Shown here: one piece after another, positions 5,136-12,979 of the stretch
Position numbering within the stretch: the stretch's first letter is position 1
Layout: every line of letters begins with the position of its first letter
DNA from: a virus
Virus record (IMG/VR): IMGVR_UViG_3300020195_000076
Location: 1 to 37,500 of that record
Strand: one strand, 5' to 3'
Length of the DNA: 37,500 bases
The notes under the pieces: generated by a model
What the model was told of the DNA's origin: nothing
What the model saw: the letters and a program-made list of their open reading frames with translations, nothing else
Databases searched by the model: none
Program-made: the position numbers and the translations under genes

Positions 5136-7832
5136 TTATGCGTAGCTGATAACACGCTTAACGTAGTTCCGCGTCTCTTTTGGTAGGTATGGCCGGATAG
5201 CTTCGTAGTCGCTAGACCCCGCAAGCTTGATGGCCTTTTTCACAGCAGGAGAACCGGCGTTGTATGCAGCGATAGCGAGTAGAGGATCGCCGAAACGCTC
5301 AAGTTCTTCTTGGATCAGTGCTACACCGCCCCTGATGTTCTCTGCTGGGTCGAAGGGATCGGCTACCTCGAACGCTTTTTGGATTGCCGGCATAAGCTGC
5401 ATAAGACCCTGAGCGCCTTTATTGCTCACGGCTTTATGGTTGCCGTTTGACTCGGCCCTGATGATTGCTTGAACTAACGGCGGCTGCTCGGATATGAGCG
5501 CCGCTACATTTGACGGAGTTGTAGATGATGATGATCGGGTTAATGATCCTGCTTGTGGCGATGCTGGCAATCGCCCTGTATTGGCTTGAGGCGCTATCGT
5601 CGAAGCTTGACCGGATAGTGGAACGGCTATCGATTCTTTACGATAAGATTGAACGGGTAGAGCAGAGCTACCGGAACCTTCCGACTCTTGAGCAGATCCA
5701 ATCCCTGCAATCGTGCGGAGAGGAAGGGTTTGCGCAGCGGTCTGCCCATTCTTAGCGCTCTTTGCAATAGCGAACCTGACTGCATCAAGCTTGCTTGGCG
5801 TGTAGGTGCTTATCAAGTCCTTAGCAATTTTCTTATCAAAGAAGGCGGCTGCTAGAATGTCGTCTGCTGCTCTAACTTTCTTGTCGATCTGGTCCTTGGT
5901 GAAAGCTTTGATTGCCCTACCGAAAGGAATCTTACTTGCAAGAGCATTTTCACCCATGATCATAGCTTGCGCTGTGGTTGGTTGCCCCACGGACGCAGCA
6001 TAAGCAAGCTGCTTAACGCTCTTCGAAGAGCTTGGATCGAGAAAGGCAATATCGTCTGCTATTTGCTCAAGCGATTTTACGTGGCCCTCTTCGAATAGAG
6101 CCTTTCCGCTCTTAGTCTTTGCGGTAAGCCCTTCCATGTTCTTCCGCAAATATGTCCTGAACTTACCAGGCGATATAAGATTGTCGTTTTGGCGCGTCTC
6201 GCGGAGAATATGATCCCGCACCAAGCCTCTGGCGTCATCTATTGCGGCAGGCGTATCCGGTAATGCGGCTAATAGCTTCTTAGTCCCCTCAGCCTTGCCG
6301 TTGAACAGACGCCCGACAACATTGCTTTCTCTCATACTGTAGTTACCTTCGCCCATCTTGCGAAGCGCGTCCCCTACCGGGCCGTTCTGATAGGTCTTGG
6401 CGAAATCGGCGTAAGCTTTCTTGGCCGTATTGAAGGTAGAAACGTCCGTAGGCGTCATGCCGCCCGATCTGCCCGCTTGCTCGATAGCGCCATCGATCTG
6501 CTTCACTAACCCGTTAGCGGTCGCCGCCGCTCTGTTATCGCCTACGCTCTTAGCTTGTAGCCAAGCATCTTGAGCCCGTTGTCGTAGAGAGTGCATGTAG
6601 CTGAACGGCTTGACGGCATCTCCCACCGCCGCTGGTGCCTCTGTAACAATCTGGCGGACCCGAGCATCGAAAAGTGCCGAGACAAGTGGATCATCTTGTT
6701 TTGCAACGCGGGCCGCCGAGGACAGTTCGTCTGCCGTGCTTGTAAGTGACCGTGGAGCCCCGCCCGCCTCATACATTTTGCCCATCGACGCGCGAAATGC
6801 GTCATTTACCGGACCGACCGGGATTTTCCCGTCAGGTGCTATTTCGCCGAACAGATCCTCTGCCTTGCCTCTAACTTGGTTGCCTTCCTTTTCGAGTAGG
6901 GCTCGTAAGTCTAAACCGCCTTCCTCTGCTGTGCGCTTAGGAGCTGCCGATAGATTAGCGGCCAATTCATCGTATGCCCCGAGCCTTGCAGCACGATTCT
7001 CTACCAGTAGTTCATTTGCCTTCTCTGAGGCTTTTCCTACGCGCTGTTCAAGCTGGGCTAGCCTTGGGCTCTGTGTTGCCTCTGCTAGCGTTTGGAAGTC
7101 ATAGAACGGATTGCCTGGAACTCTATCAGGTAAGGCTTCAATCGCTTTGGCTGATGGCGCTAGCTCTTCGGCGGCCATTGTTCGCGGGTTTCTAAAGGCA
7201 GGTGTTACTTTTCCAAGTAAAGTATTGGCACCTCTCAGAAGTGATGCGCCCCCAGAAATCCCACCATAGAGCGCTGGTGAGACAACCGCGCCGATCTTGG
7301 CTGCACTAAGTGCTTCGGCTAAACGATCCTCGCTGCCTTCCCCGCCGCCGTATCCGTAAGCGCCACCAAGCGACGCGCCCTCTGCTGCCAATACTCCGAG
7401 CTTAGGCAAAAGGCCCTTGACCTTAGACACCGCACTACCAAGCGGCATCCCAACGCCAGCGCCTATATCTAAAGCGGTTGCCCAGTTTCCCGCCTCCTGG
7501 CCAAAAGCATCTTGATAATCCCTAACCTGGCTAAGCCGATTGTCATAAGATTCGCTAAGCCCGCCGCGGCCCAATGCCGCATCGAACAGAGCCGAACCGC
7601 CCGCAACTATCTCATCGCCCACATTGAAAGGAATCATCCTGGATAGACCGCCAACGCCTAAGCGAGCACGTTGCACACCAAGGCTCTGGTCTGCACCAAG
7701 CAAGTCTGTAGAGCTACGCTGCTTCGGTTCTTCTGGAGCGCCAAAACTACCGGCTTGATACGCCTGATACTCTTGGTAGTCCTGGTAATCCTGATATTCT
7801 TCTTCGTCGGTCATCGCTGCCCACGCTTCCAT
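5136..7832 (-). CDS. internal virion (ejection) protein with lytic transglycosylase domain
   Basis: 898 aa. The C-terminal ~115 residues (about 784-898) are an SLT-type lytic transglycosylase: AIIRAESNGN supplies the catalytic Glu (about residue 794), then GAQGLMQLMP, and IAAYNAG near residue 855. This enzyme cleaves the peptidoglycan glycan strand and, in a virion protein, locally opens the wall during DNA ejection. The first ~700 residues are a long, largely helical region (Tyr/Asp/Gln-rich start YQDYQDYQEYQAYQ). They join the enzyme through a Ser/Thr/Pro-rich linker at about 695-780. The start overlaps the preceding virion gene by 22 bp. The linker region carries a well-formed antisense ORF (5525-5755). 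Confidence 0.85.
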   Translation of the reverse strand: MEAWAAMTDEEEYQDYQDYQEYQAYQAGSFGAPEEPKQRSSTDLLGADQSLGVQRARLGVGGLSRMIPFNVGDEIVAGGSALFDAALGRGGLSESYDNRLSQVRDYQDAFGQEAGNWATALDIGAGVGMPLGSAVSKVKGLLPKLGVLAAEGASLGGAYGYGGGEGSEDRLAEALSAAKIGAVVSPALYGGISGGASLLRGANTLLGKVTPAFRNPRTMAAEELAPSAKAIEALPDRVPGNPFYDFQTLAEATQSPRLAQLEQRVGKASEKANELLVENRAARLGAYDELAANLSAAPKRTAEEGGLDLRALLEKEGNQVRGKAEDLFGEIAPDGKIPVGPVNDAFRASMGKMYEAGGAPRSLTSTADELSSAARVAKQDDPLVSALFDARVRQIVTEAPAAVGDAVKPFSYMHSLRQRAQDAWLQAKSVGDNRAAATANGLVKQIDGAIEQAGRSGGMTPTDVSTFNTAKKAYADFAKTYQNGPVGDALRKMGEGNYSMRESNVVGRLFNGKAEGTKKLLAALPDTPAAIDDARGLVRDHILRETRQNDNLISPGKFRTYLRKNMEGLTAKTKSGKALFEEGHVKSLEQIADDIAFLDPSSSKSVKQLAYAASVGQPTTAQAMIMGENALASKIPFGRAIKAFTKDQIDKKVRAADDILAAAFFDKKIAKDLISTYTPSKLDAVRFAIAKSAKNGQTAAQTLPLRTIAGIGSAQESEGSGSSALPVQSYRKESIAVPLSGQASTIAPQANTGRLPASPQAGSLTRSSSSTTPSNVAALISEQPPLVQAIIRAESNGNHKAVSNKGAQGLMQLMPAIQKAFEVADPFDPAENIRGGVALIQEELERFGDPLLAIAAYNAGSPAVKKAIKLAGSSDYEAIRPYLPKETRNYVKRVISYA
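5525..5755 (+). CDS. candidate antisense membrane/coiled-coil gene
   Basis: 76 codons on the strand opposite the transglycosylase gene. GGAG (5515-5518) sits 6 nt before the ATG. The first 20 residues (MMMIGLMILLVAMLAIALYW) are an ideal transmembrane helix. They are followed by a heptad-like amphipathic helix (LSSKLDRIVERLSILYDKIE and RVEQSYRNLPTLEQI). This resembles small inner-membrane spanin-like or TM-coil phage proteins. On the other strand the same bases encode only a low-complexity Ser/Thr/Pro linker, the part of the protein most tolerant of overprinting. No neighbouring rightward gene exists, so expression is uncertain. It could also be a chance ORF. Confidence 0.35.
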   Translation: MMMIGLMILLVAMLAIALYWLEALSSKLDRIVERLSILYDKIERVEQSYRNLPTLEQIQSLQSCGEEGFAQRSAHS

Positions 7833-9157
7833 GCTTGGAACTCTTGAAAGGTTAGACCTGGCGGAGGACCTCCGCCCGTGTTCTGTTGAGGCATCGCTGG
7901 TGCTTGTTGGCCTTGTCCCGAAAAGAAATCCTGCCAGCTAGGTCGCTGCTGGTTTATGTCAATCGTTCCCTTTGGGGTCGGCGGCGAGAACAGCGGATAC
8001 TGTCGGGTATAGTTTTGCCATAACCGATCCGCCCCTACGGAAGTCCCTTTCTCGGCTGTGTAGGTATCTAAGAAATCCGCGTACTCCGCTTCTAGCTGCG
8101 AAAGGTTGCGCATCTTATTAATCAATACTGCGTTTTGCTCTGGCGTGTTCCCAGAGTTAGGCCCAGCAGCCAAGTACATGACGTTTTCTTTATCGCTAAC
8201 GGCACCGGGAGAGCGCGAAGCTTTAACCATGTCTGGTTTAATAGAGTCCAGCAGCGCCTGTCCGGCAAGCTTGTTAGATTGTTCCTCGTTGCCAAAAAAC
8301 GACGCGACATTAGCGCCCATAGTCGCTAGACTATTATAAGGACCAGTATAGCCCGCCGTTTCCGCCCCAGCAGATGCAGTGTCAGCGAGTGATTTTAAGA
8401 GGCCGGCCTTTTCGCGGGCTTCGTCCATTTTCTTGAAAGACTTTGCCGCATAATCCCGCTCACCCTTCACAAGCTCACCGGCCCGCTTTGATGCTTGTTC
8501 GTCGTCCCACCCGTTAGCCGTCAACTTTTGCTGATATGCAATCAGCTTGTCATCAACTGAAGGAACCCTATCGCCAAAGTTATAAGGTGACATTGGTTTA
8601 GGTGCAGCAACGCTTGATTGCTCCCCGCCGAAGCCCCTAGGTGTCTTTCCTTTCTCTGCTAATGCTTGATTAACTAGCGCCTCTGAGATGTTCGGATCGG
8701 TTGTGTAGCCTTGCCCGTCTGCGCCCGGAACAATACCCTTGAGCCGCAACTCGGCATCTGTCTTCATGTTCATCTGCTCTTGTGCGTCCTGCTTCGCTAT
8801 TCCGCGATTGTACTGTGCCATCTGCAAAGGCATGGCGAACTGAGACAACTCAGGATCTGCGCCAAGCATGGCAGCCGGATCGGCACTGCGTAGAGCGTTG
8901 GTAAAGCGAAGCGAGCGGCCTTGCTCTTCCTCACGAACCTGCTTTTCACCGTAGCCGCCAAGAACACCGCCAAGGATCGCCATACCCATCTTGCCCATCA
9001 GATCCTTTTTCCAGTCGACCTTGCCCGTTTCCCGTTCCTTGCGCGACGGTGCGAACTGAAACTGACTGAGCGCGTCTCTGCTTTGCAGGAGAGCGTTGCT
9101 TGACCGAGTGTTTTTGCTTGTGGCGTTAAGTGCCGCCATCAGATCATCGAGTGCCAT
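7811..9157 (-). CDS. putative internal virion protein
   Basis: 448 aa in the ejection-protein block. The N-terminal ~110 residues contain a Gly-rich hydrophobic patch (MGMAILGGVLGGYGEKQ). The middle is Gln/Ala/Glu-rich and helical (KLIAYQQKLTANG, GERDYAAKSFKKMDEAREKA). The C-terminus is Pro/Gln-rich (QQAPAMPQQNTGGGPPPG) ending in FQEFQAWKRGQR. Composition and position, sandwiched between the Gln/Met-rich protein and the transglycosylase protein with overlapping ends, fit a core or ejection protein of a podovirus. There is no enzyme motif, and the family is not recognised with certainty. Confidence 0.65.
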   Translation of the reverse strand: MALDDLMAALNATSKNTRSSNALLQSRDALSQFQFAPSRKERETGKVDWKKDLMGKMGMAILGGVLGGYGEKQVREEEQGRSLRFTNALRSADPAAMLGADPELSQFAMPLQMAQYNRGIAKQDAQEQMNMKTDAELRLKGIVPGADGQGYTTDPNISEALVNQALAEKGKTPRGFGGEQSSVAAPKPMSPYNFGDRVPSVDDKLIAYQQKLTANGWDDEQASKRAGELVKGERDYAAKSFKKMDEAREKAGLLKSLADTASAGAETAGYTGPYNSLATMGANVASFFGNEEQSNKLAGQALLDSIKPDMVKASRSPGAVSDKENVMYLAAGPNSGNTPEQNAVLINKMRNLSQLEAEYADFLDTYTAEKGTSVGADRLWQNYTRQYPLFSPPTPKGTIDINQQRPSWQDFFSGQGQQAPAMPQQNTGGGPPPGLTFQEFQAWKRGQR

Positions 9158-9631
9158 TTATTTCCACCAGCCTGCTAGTTTGCCCTGCGCTTTTGGTTTG
9201 CCGACCGCCATTGTCTTTTTGGGTGCTATTTGCGACTGCCATGCTGCTGCTTTTACCGGGTCAAGCTTCGGCTTACCTACGCCCACTGCGTCGTAGTGCG
9301 CCTGCATAGTCTCCCTTGTGCCGCCCATCGGCTTGGTTAGCGGCGCGGGCCTTCCGGCGTTCCGTGGGTGCGGCCTGCCTTGATGCGCGGCTGCCGCTGC
9401 CGGAGCCATGCCAGCCGCCGCACCGAGCTGCTGCACAGCTTGTAGCATCTGAGGCGTTGCTGCCTGCATTGAGGTCGGATTAGGACGCGGATTCATGCCG
9501 TAGGGCATTGCACCAGCTGCGCCGCCTACACCCTGCATCATCGCCATTGCTAGCGGGTCCATCTGCTTCGGCTGCATTTGCTGCTGCTGCATCATCTGCA
9601 TCTGGTTTATTTGTTGTTGCCAAGGATTCAT
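9158..9631 (-). CDS. Gln/Met-rich virion-associated protein
   Basis: 157 aa. The first ~25 residues are almost all Gln and Met, read as NPWQQQINQMQMM and then QQQQMQPKQM. A Gly/Ala/Met-rich stretch, AAGMAPAAAAAHQGRPHPR and a basic Pro/Lys-rich C-terminus (GKPKAQGKLAGWWK) follow. The motif NAGRPAPLTKP recurs as NAGRPAPVFND in the 479-aa protein at 12979-14418, so the two may share a binding element. It lies between two putative internal virion genes with no gap on one side. Probably a minor virion or assembly protein; function unknown. Confidence 0.55.
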   Translation of the reverse strand: MNPWQQQINQMQMMQQQQMQPKQMDPLAMAMMQGVGGAAGAMPYGMNPRPNPTSMQAATPQMLQAVQQLGAAAGMAPAAAAAHQGRPHPRNAGRPAPLTKPMGGTRETMQAHYDAVGVGKPKLDPVKAAAWQSQIAPKKTMAVGKPKAQGKLAGWWK

Positions 9632-9651
9632 TGTATTGCCTCAATTGTTAG

Positions 9652-11079
9652 TTAATACCAAGATCCACCGCCGCCGCCGGACGAACCGCCACCTTTACCG
9701 CCGCCTTTGCCCTGTTTTTCCTGCTGCTCCTGCCATTGGTATTGCTCACGAGACAGATTCTGGTCAAAAACGGCCTTATTCTTGTAGACACCCAAGCCGT
9801 AATCTTGACCCACGAAGCTCTGAGCATACCCCCCGAAATCAACCGGCGACGATTGGATCTGACTAGTTGCCGAGAACTGCGGATTCTGCACACCGCCGCT
9901 TAGCGCCCCAAGCCGAGCAACTTCGTCCAACGGCATGTAACGCAAGTCCTTAGCCTCGCTAATGCCCCTAGAGCGCGATCTATCGCCCATATCGAACATG
10001 GACTCTGTTTCCTGCCTGCCCGTCGTAATGGCGCTTGTGCGAGCTCTATTGAGTGCATCGCCCTTGTTCCGCTCAAGGTCCGACATAAGCCGGGAATACA
10101 TCTCAGAGCCTTGCGGGATGCCCTGGTTAGCCATCTTCTGCTCAAACGCTCGGAGCTGCTGCCCCGATTCCCGCTCAATGTCGCCTGAGTATTGCCCGTA
10201 TACCTGGTCCTCAACGCGCCTACGATCTCCCTGCAAATCCTCCATGCCAAGCGCCTTTGGCATAGCGCCGTAATTAAACGGCTGCTGCAAATTGGCTACC
10301 CCCGAGGCCGCAAGGCCGCCCATACCACCGCTAAACGTAGCATCGCGCTGTTGCTGAGAGTCCAACAGCCCCTGCTGCTCCGGGGATAGGCTGCTAATCC
10401 GGCTGTAAGAGCCATCGGGGTTTTGCCGAAACTCGCTCTGGCCGTAAGGATTAAACTCGTTGACGCGGTTGTATTGCGCCTGCTGCTGCATGTTCTGGTT
10501 GTTGATCTGGCCTTGAGTGTTGGCAATCTGCGCCGCTTGGTCAAAACCAGTGCTAGCGCCCCCGCTCTTATTGTATTCGTCCCACAAGCCCTGCACACGT
10601 GCGATCTCTGCGTCTGCTTGGCCTTGATTAATGCCTTTGCTCGCGACTTGAGCGGCAAGTGATGTCTTGAGCTGATCCACCGGCATGTAAGGCGCTGGGC
10701 CTTTGGGCGTTGTGTTCGTCGGGACAATGGGCTGTTGCGGCTGTTGCGGTTGCATCCCAGCGGTAGACTGCTGCCACTGCTGCATAGGCGTGCTGCCACG
10801 GTTCGTTGCTCCGTTTGCCAAGGGTGCTGTGCTAGTCGGAGCTGCCGTTGCCGTTGCCGCTGGTGCTCCCCAGCCGCCGTTGTTGATAGCGCCCTGCTGC
10901 GCTGCTGCCTCAGGCGTGATCCAGTTGTTCTGCACTTGCCAGTCAAGCGTTCCGTAAGCTGGAGCTGCCTTGCCGCCCCCGAGAGTTCCCGGCCCCGATA
11001 CTGGAGCTGCCTTGCCGCCCCCGAGAGTTCCCGGCCCCGATACTACGCCGCTATTTTGTGTTTTTCCGCTAACAGCCAT
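9652..11079 (-). CDS. Gln/Gly-rich internal virion protein
   Basis: 475 aa from the ATG at 11079; a longer frame to 11118 would lie inside the GNAT gene. It begins MAVSGKTQNSGVV and then carries two exact copies of a 14-residue unit (SGPGTLGGGKAAP plus Val or Ala). A Pro/Gln/Thr-rich region, a long Gln/Asn-rich helical body (QAQYNRVNEFNPYGQSEFRQ, SPEQQGLLDSQQQRDA, ESGQQLRAFEQKMANQGIPQ) and a Gly/Ser tail with GKGGGKGGGSSGGGGG follow. This kind of protein is common among podovirus ejection or minor tail components. The start overlaps the end of the acetyltransferase gene by 37 bp, which suggests coupled expression. Confidence 0.6.
   Translation of the reverse strand: MAVSGKTQNSGVVSGPGTLGGGKAAPVSGPGTLGGGKAAPAYGTLDWQVQNNWITPEAAAQQGAINNGGWGAPAATATAAPTSTAPLANGATNRGSTPMQQWQQSTAGMQPQQPQQPIVPTNTTPKGPAPYMPVDQLKTSLAAQVASKGINQGQADAEIARVQGLWDEYNKSGGASTGFDQAAQIANTQGQINNQNMQQQAQYNRVNEFNPYGQSEFRQNPDGSYSRISSLSPEQQGLLDSQQQRDATFSGGMGGLAASGVANLQQPFNYGAMPKALGMEDLQGDRRRVEDQVYGQYSGDIERESGQQLRAFEQKMANQGIPQGSEMYSRLMSDLERNKGDALNRARTSAITTGRQETESMFDMGDRSRSRGISEAKDLRYMPLDEVARLGALSGGVQNPQFSATSQIQSSPVDFGGYAQSFVGQDYGLGVYKNKAVFDQNLSREQYQWQEQQEKQGKGGGKGGGSSGGGGGSWY
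10961..11044 (-). repeat. perfect 42-bp tandem repeat (two copies)
   Basis: Bases 10961-11002 and 11003-11044 are identical. They encode two consecutive 14-residue units near the N-terminus of the Gln/Gly-rich virion protein, and the repeat ends at the stop codon of the overlapping GNAT gene. Perfect nucleotide identity implies a recent duplication. Confidence 0.95.
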
Positions 11080-11477
11080 CGTTCCATGTCCAATCGTGTT
11101 GCACCGTAAATGATGCAATCTTGTTGCCCGTCAAAGCCCTTGCGCTTCCTGCCTTCCTCGATAAACCCCAAGCCCCTAAGCAGCTTTCTTGCCCTGGCGT
11201 TTTTCTTACTCGTTACCGCCGTGAGTCTCACGCATTTAATTTCATCGAATCCAAACTGCATCACGCGTCTAATCCGTCCCGGCGTTGCCCACCTTGGAGT
11301 AGTTGCCGCAATGCTAACAAGCGCGTCAAACCCGTTTAGCTGCGAGAACACTACGCCCGCAACTAACTTCTCTCCGTCGTTAAAACCAAGCGCCCTAAAA
11401 GGCCCCCAGTCCGGGTAATGCTCAACACCGGGGCAAAGCCTTGCTACGAACTCACCTATGGCAAGCTCGGTCTGCAT
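11043..11477 (-). CDS. GNAT-like acetyltransferase in the virion operon
   Basis: 144 aa. The C-terminal half shows the GNAT acetyl-CoA-binding signature: FDEIKCVRLTAVTSKKNARA, then RKLLRGLGFIEEGRKRKGF. The N-terminal half has the beta-strand/helix order of the fold (ALGFNDGEKLVAGVVFSQL). GNAT enzymes transfer acetyl from acetyl-CoA to amines. Small GNAT-like proteins sit in the late operons of several podoviruses; their targets are not known to me. The start codon is shared with the end of the nozzle gene at 11477, and the end overlaps the next gene. It may act during particle assembly or modify host proteins late. Confidence 0.75.
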   Translation of the reverse strand: MQTELAIGEFVARLCPGVEHYPDWGPFRALGFNDGEKLVAGVVFSQLNGFDALVSIAATTPRWATPGRIRRVMQFGFDEIKCVRLTAVTSKKNARARKLLRGLGFIEEGRKRKGFDGQQDCIIYGATRLDMERWLLAEKHKIAA

Positions 11478-12979
11478 TAGAACGGCTCCGTTGCTGGCTC
11501 ATACATGAGCTGCACATTGTTAATGCGCGCATTGATGCTCGTTACCATAAACGACATTGCGGGAGAGATAAGCTTGCTATATGTAGTTGCGCCTACCCAC
11601 CTATTCACGTTTCCACCAGCTGCGGTAAATGTTCCAATCGAAACTAAGCCGCCCCCTGGCGTGGTTCCAAGTTCTCCGTAAACTCCGACATTGGTTGCTA
11701 GTGTTCCAAAGCCGCTATCAAAATCCGAGAAATCGCTAATCGTCGGCCTTATCATCTGCACGTGCTTGTCAAAGCCCCGCGCACCTAAATCGTTATAAGC
11801 CCAACTAACACGCGCGAAGTAAATACCATCGCCTACCGTGGCAAAAACGCCAGTCGGGTTAAATGCTCGCGCTGTGTGGGCCTTGCCGCCATACACGGCA
11901 GTTTCCGCAAACAGCGTCCACGTCCAAGCCGGATACATTATAAACAGCTCACACCAGGCGCCTGTCTCGGTGTTCATTACATACTGCCAGCCGTAATCGC
12001 CATTACCCGATAGATCCACGGTAGGCGGTATATTAATCAGCACGAGGTTGCCGCGGGGGTAATTGTAGATTTCCCAGCCGACCGCAGATCCGTAAGTAGT
12101 AACGCGCTCGCGGTATACGTTCTGTATCTTATCAGTAAGCGCCTTATACTTTCCTGCGTTACCGTTCCCGCGCATCACGTCAGCAGCGGAAAGCATCCCA
12201 TCGCGGGTAAGAAACCAGAGATCCGCGCCAATGTTTTCTTTGCCCCTGCGAGAAAGAGGCTTGCCGACATAGAAGCGGCCCATAAGATAGAAATTCGCTG
12301 TTGGGTCATCGCCAGCATACACAAGCATCTCGCCCTGGCTGGTCATAATAACTAGGTAGTCTTGTAGACCGCTGCCGGTTGATTCTGTCCAGCTCGAGAT
12401 CCATTCAAGGGTGCCGCCTTTTTTAATGACGGTCGCGAGGTCAAAAGCAGTTAGCGCCCCAGTCGTGGCGTTTGTAGCGCCATACCACATTTTCGTGGTG
12501 TCTTTTTCGATGAAGTAAAGGCGTGACTGATACACCGTTACATCAACAAGCTTGTTATCGTCGGCAATGATCGTATACACGGCATCGGAAATTGCAGGGA
12601 CGGAACTGATCTGCTGCGGCTGGTCTGCACCATTCACCATCACCAGCGTATTGTTGATAAAGGCGTGCTGCCAGTTATCAACGGTTTGCCCGGTCTTAAG
12701 GTCTGTTTCAGTGCTGCTGGTTAGGACAAGAACAATCTTACCGCCATAGCAGACAAATAGCTTTTCGCCGCCCAGGTAGGCTGCTGTGATAGCCGTCTTA
12801 ACATCCCCGCCGCTACCCGCTGCGTCATGGATGATGACGCCATCCCCGACGAACTCCCCGTATCCCGAGCGCGGAAGAATGTTGCGCATTTCCCATGCGT
12901 CACTTGCCGGCATAGCATCAAGCGGATCTCTTGCGTTAAGCCCTCCAGACGGAAACGGTAGCGTGACAGTCTTAGCCAC
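11477..12979 (-). CDS. tail hub/nozzle-type protein (packaged-DNA stabilisation-like)
   Basis: 500 aa. The start (TVTLPFPSGGLNARDPLDAM, then ASDAWEMRNILPRSGYGEFV) is typical of podovirus beta-propeller tail proteins related to P22 gp10 and T7 nozzle proteins. Repeated beta-rich blades follow, for example GEKLFVCYGGKIVLVLTSS, DNWQHAFINNTLVMVNGADQ, YQSRLYFIEKDTTKMWYGA and ADLWFLTRDGMLSAADVMRG. It would form the distal tail tube or hub that retains packaged DNA. The order adaptor, 479-aa protein, hub, ejection proteins is that of short-tailed phages. The 5' end overlaps the previous gene at 12979. Confidence 0.75.
   Translation of the reverse strand: MAKTVTLPFPSGGLNARDPLDAMPASDAWEMRNILPRSGYGEFVGDGVIIHDAAGSGGDVKTAITAAYLGGEKLFVCYGGKIVLVLTSSTETDLKTGQTVDNWQHAFINNTLVMVNGADQPQQISSVPAISDAVYTIIADDNKLVDVTVYQSRLYFIEKDTTKMWYGATNATTGALTAFDLATVIKKGGTLEWISSWTESTGSGLQDYLVIMTSQGEMLVYAGDDPTANFYLMGRFYVGKPLSRRGKENIGADLWFLTRDGMLSAADVMRGNGNAGKYKALTDKIQNVYRERVTTYGSAVGWEIYNYPRGNLVLINIPPTVDLSGNGDYGWQYVMNTETGAWCELFIMYPAWTWTLFAETAVYGGKAHTARAFNPTGVFATVGDGIYFARVSWAYNDLGARGFDKHVQMIRPTISDFSDFDSGFGTLATNVGVYGELGTTPGGGLVSIGTFTAAGGNVNRWVGATTYSKLISPAMSFMVTSINARINNVQLMYEPATEPF

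Noticed and set aside
6610-7104. 164-codon plus-strand frame
   Set aside because: It is antisense to the helical body of the transglycosylase protein and Ser/Ala-rich, as expected for a shadow; unlike 5525-5755 it shows no TM/coil design or good ribosome site.
10296-10946. 216-codon minus-strand frame rich in Arg and Ser
   Set aside because: It is a shadow of the 475-aa virion gene, caused by Gln/Gly-rich codons read in another frame; no ribosome site or fold.
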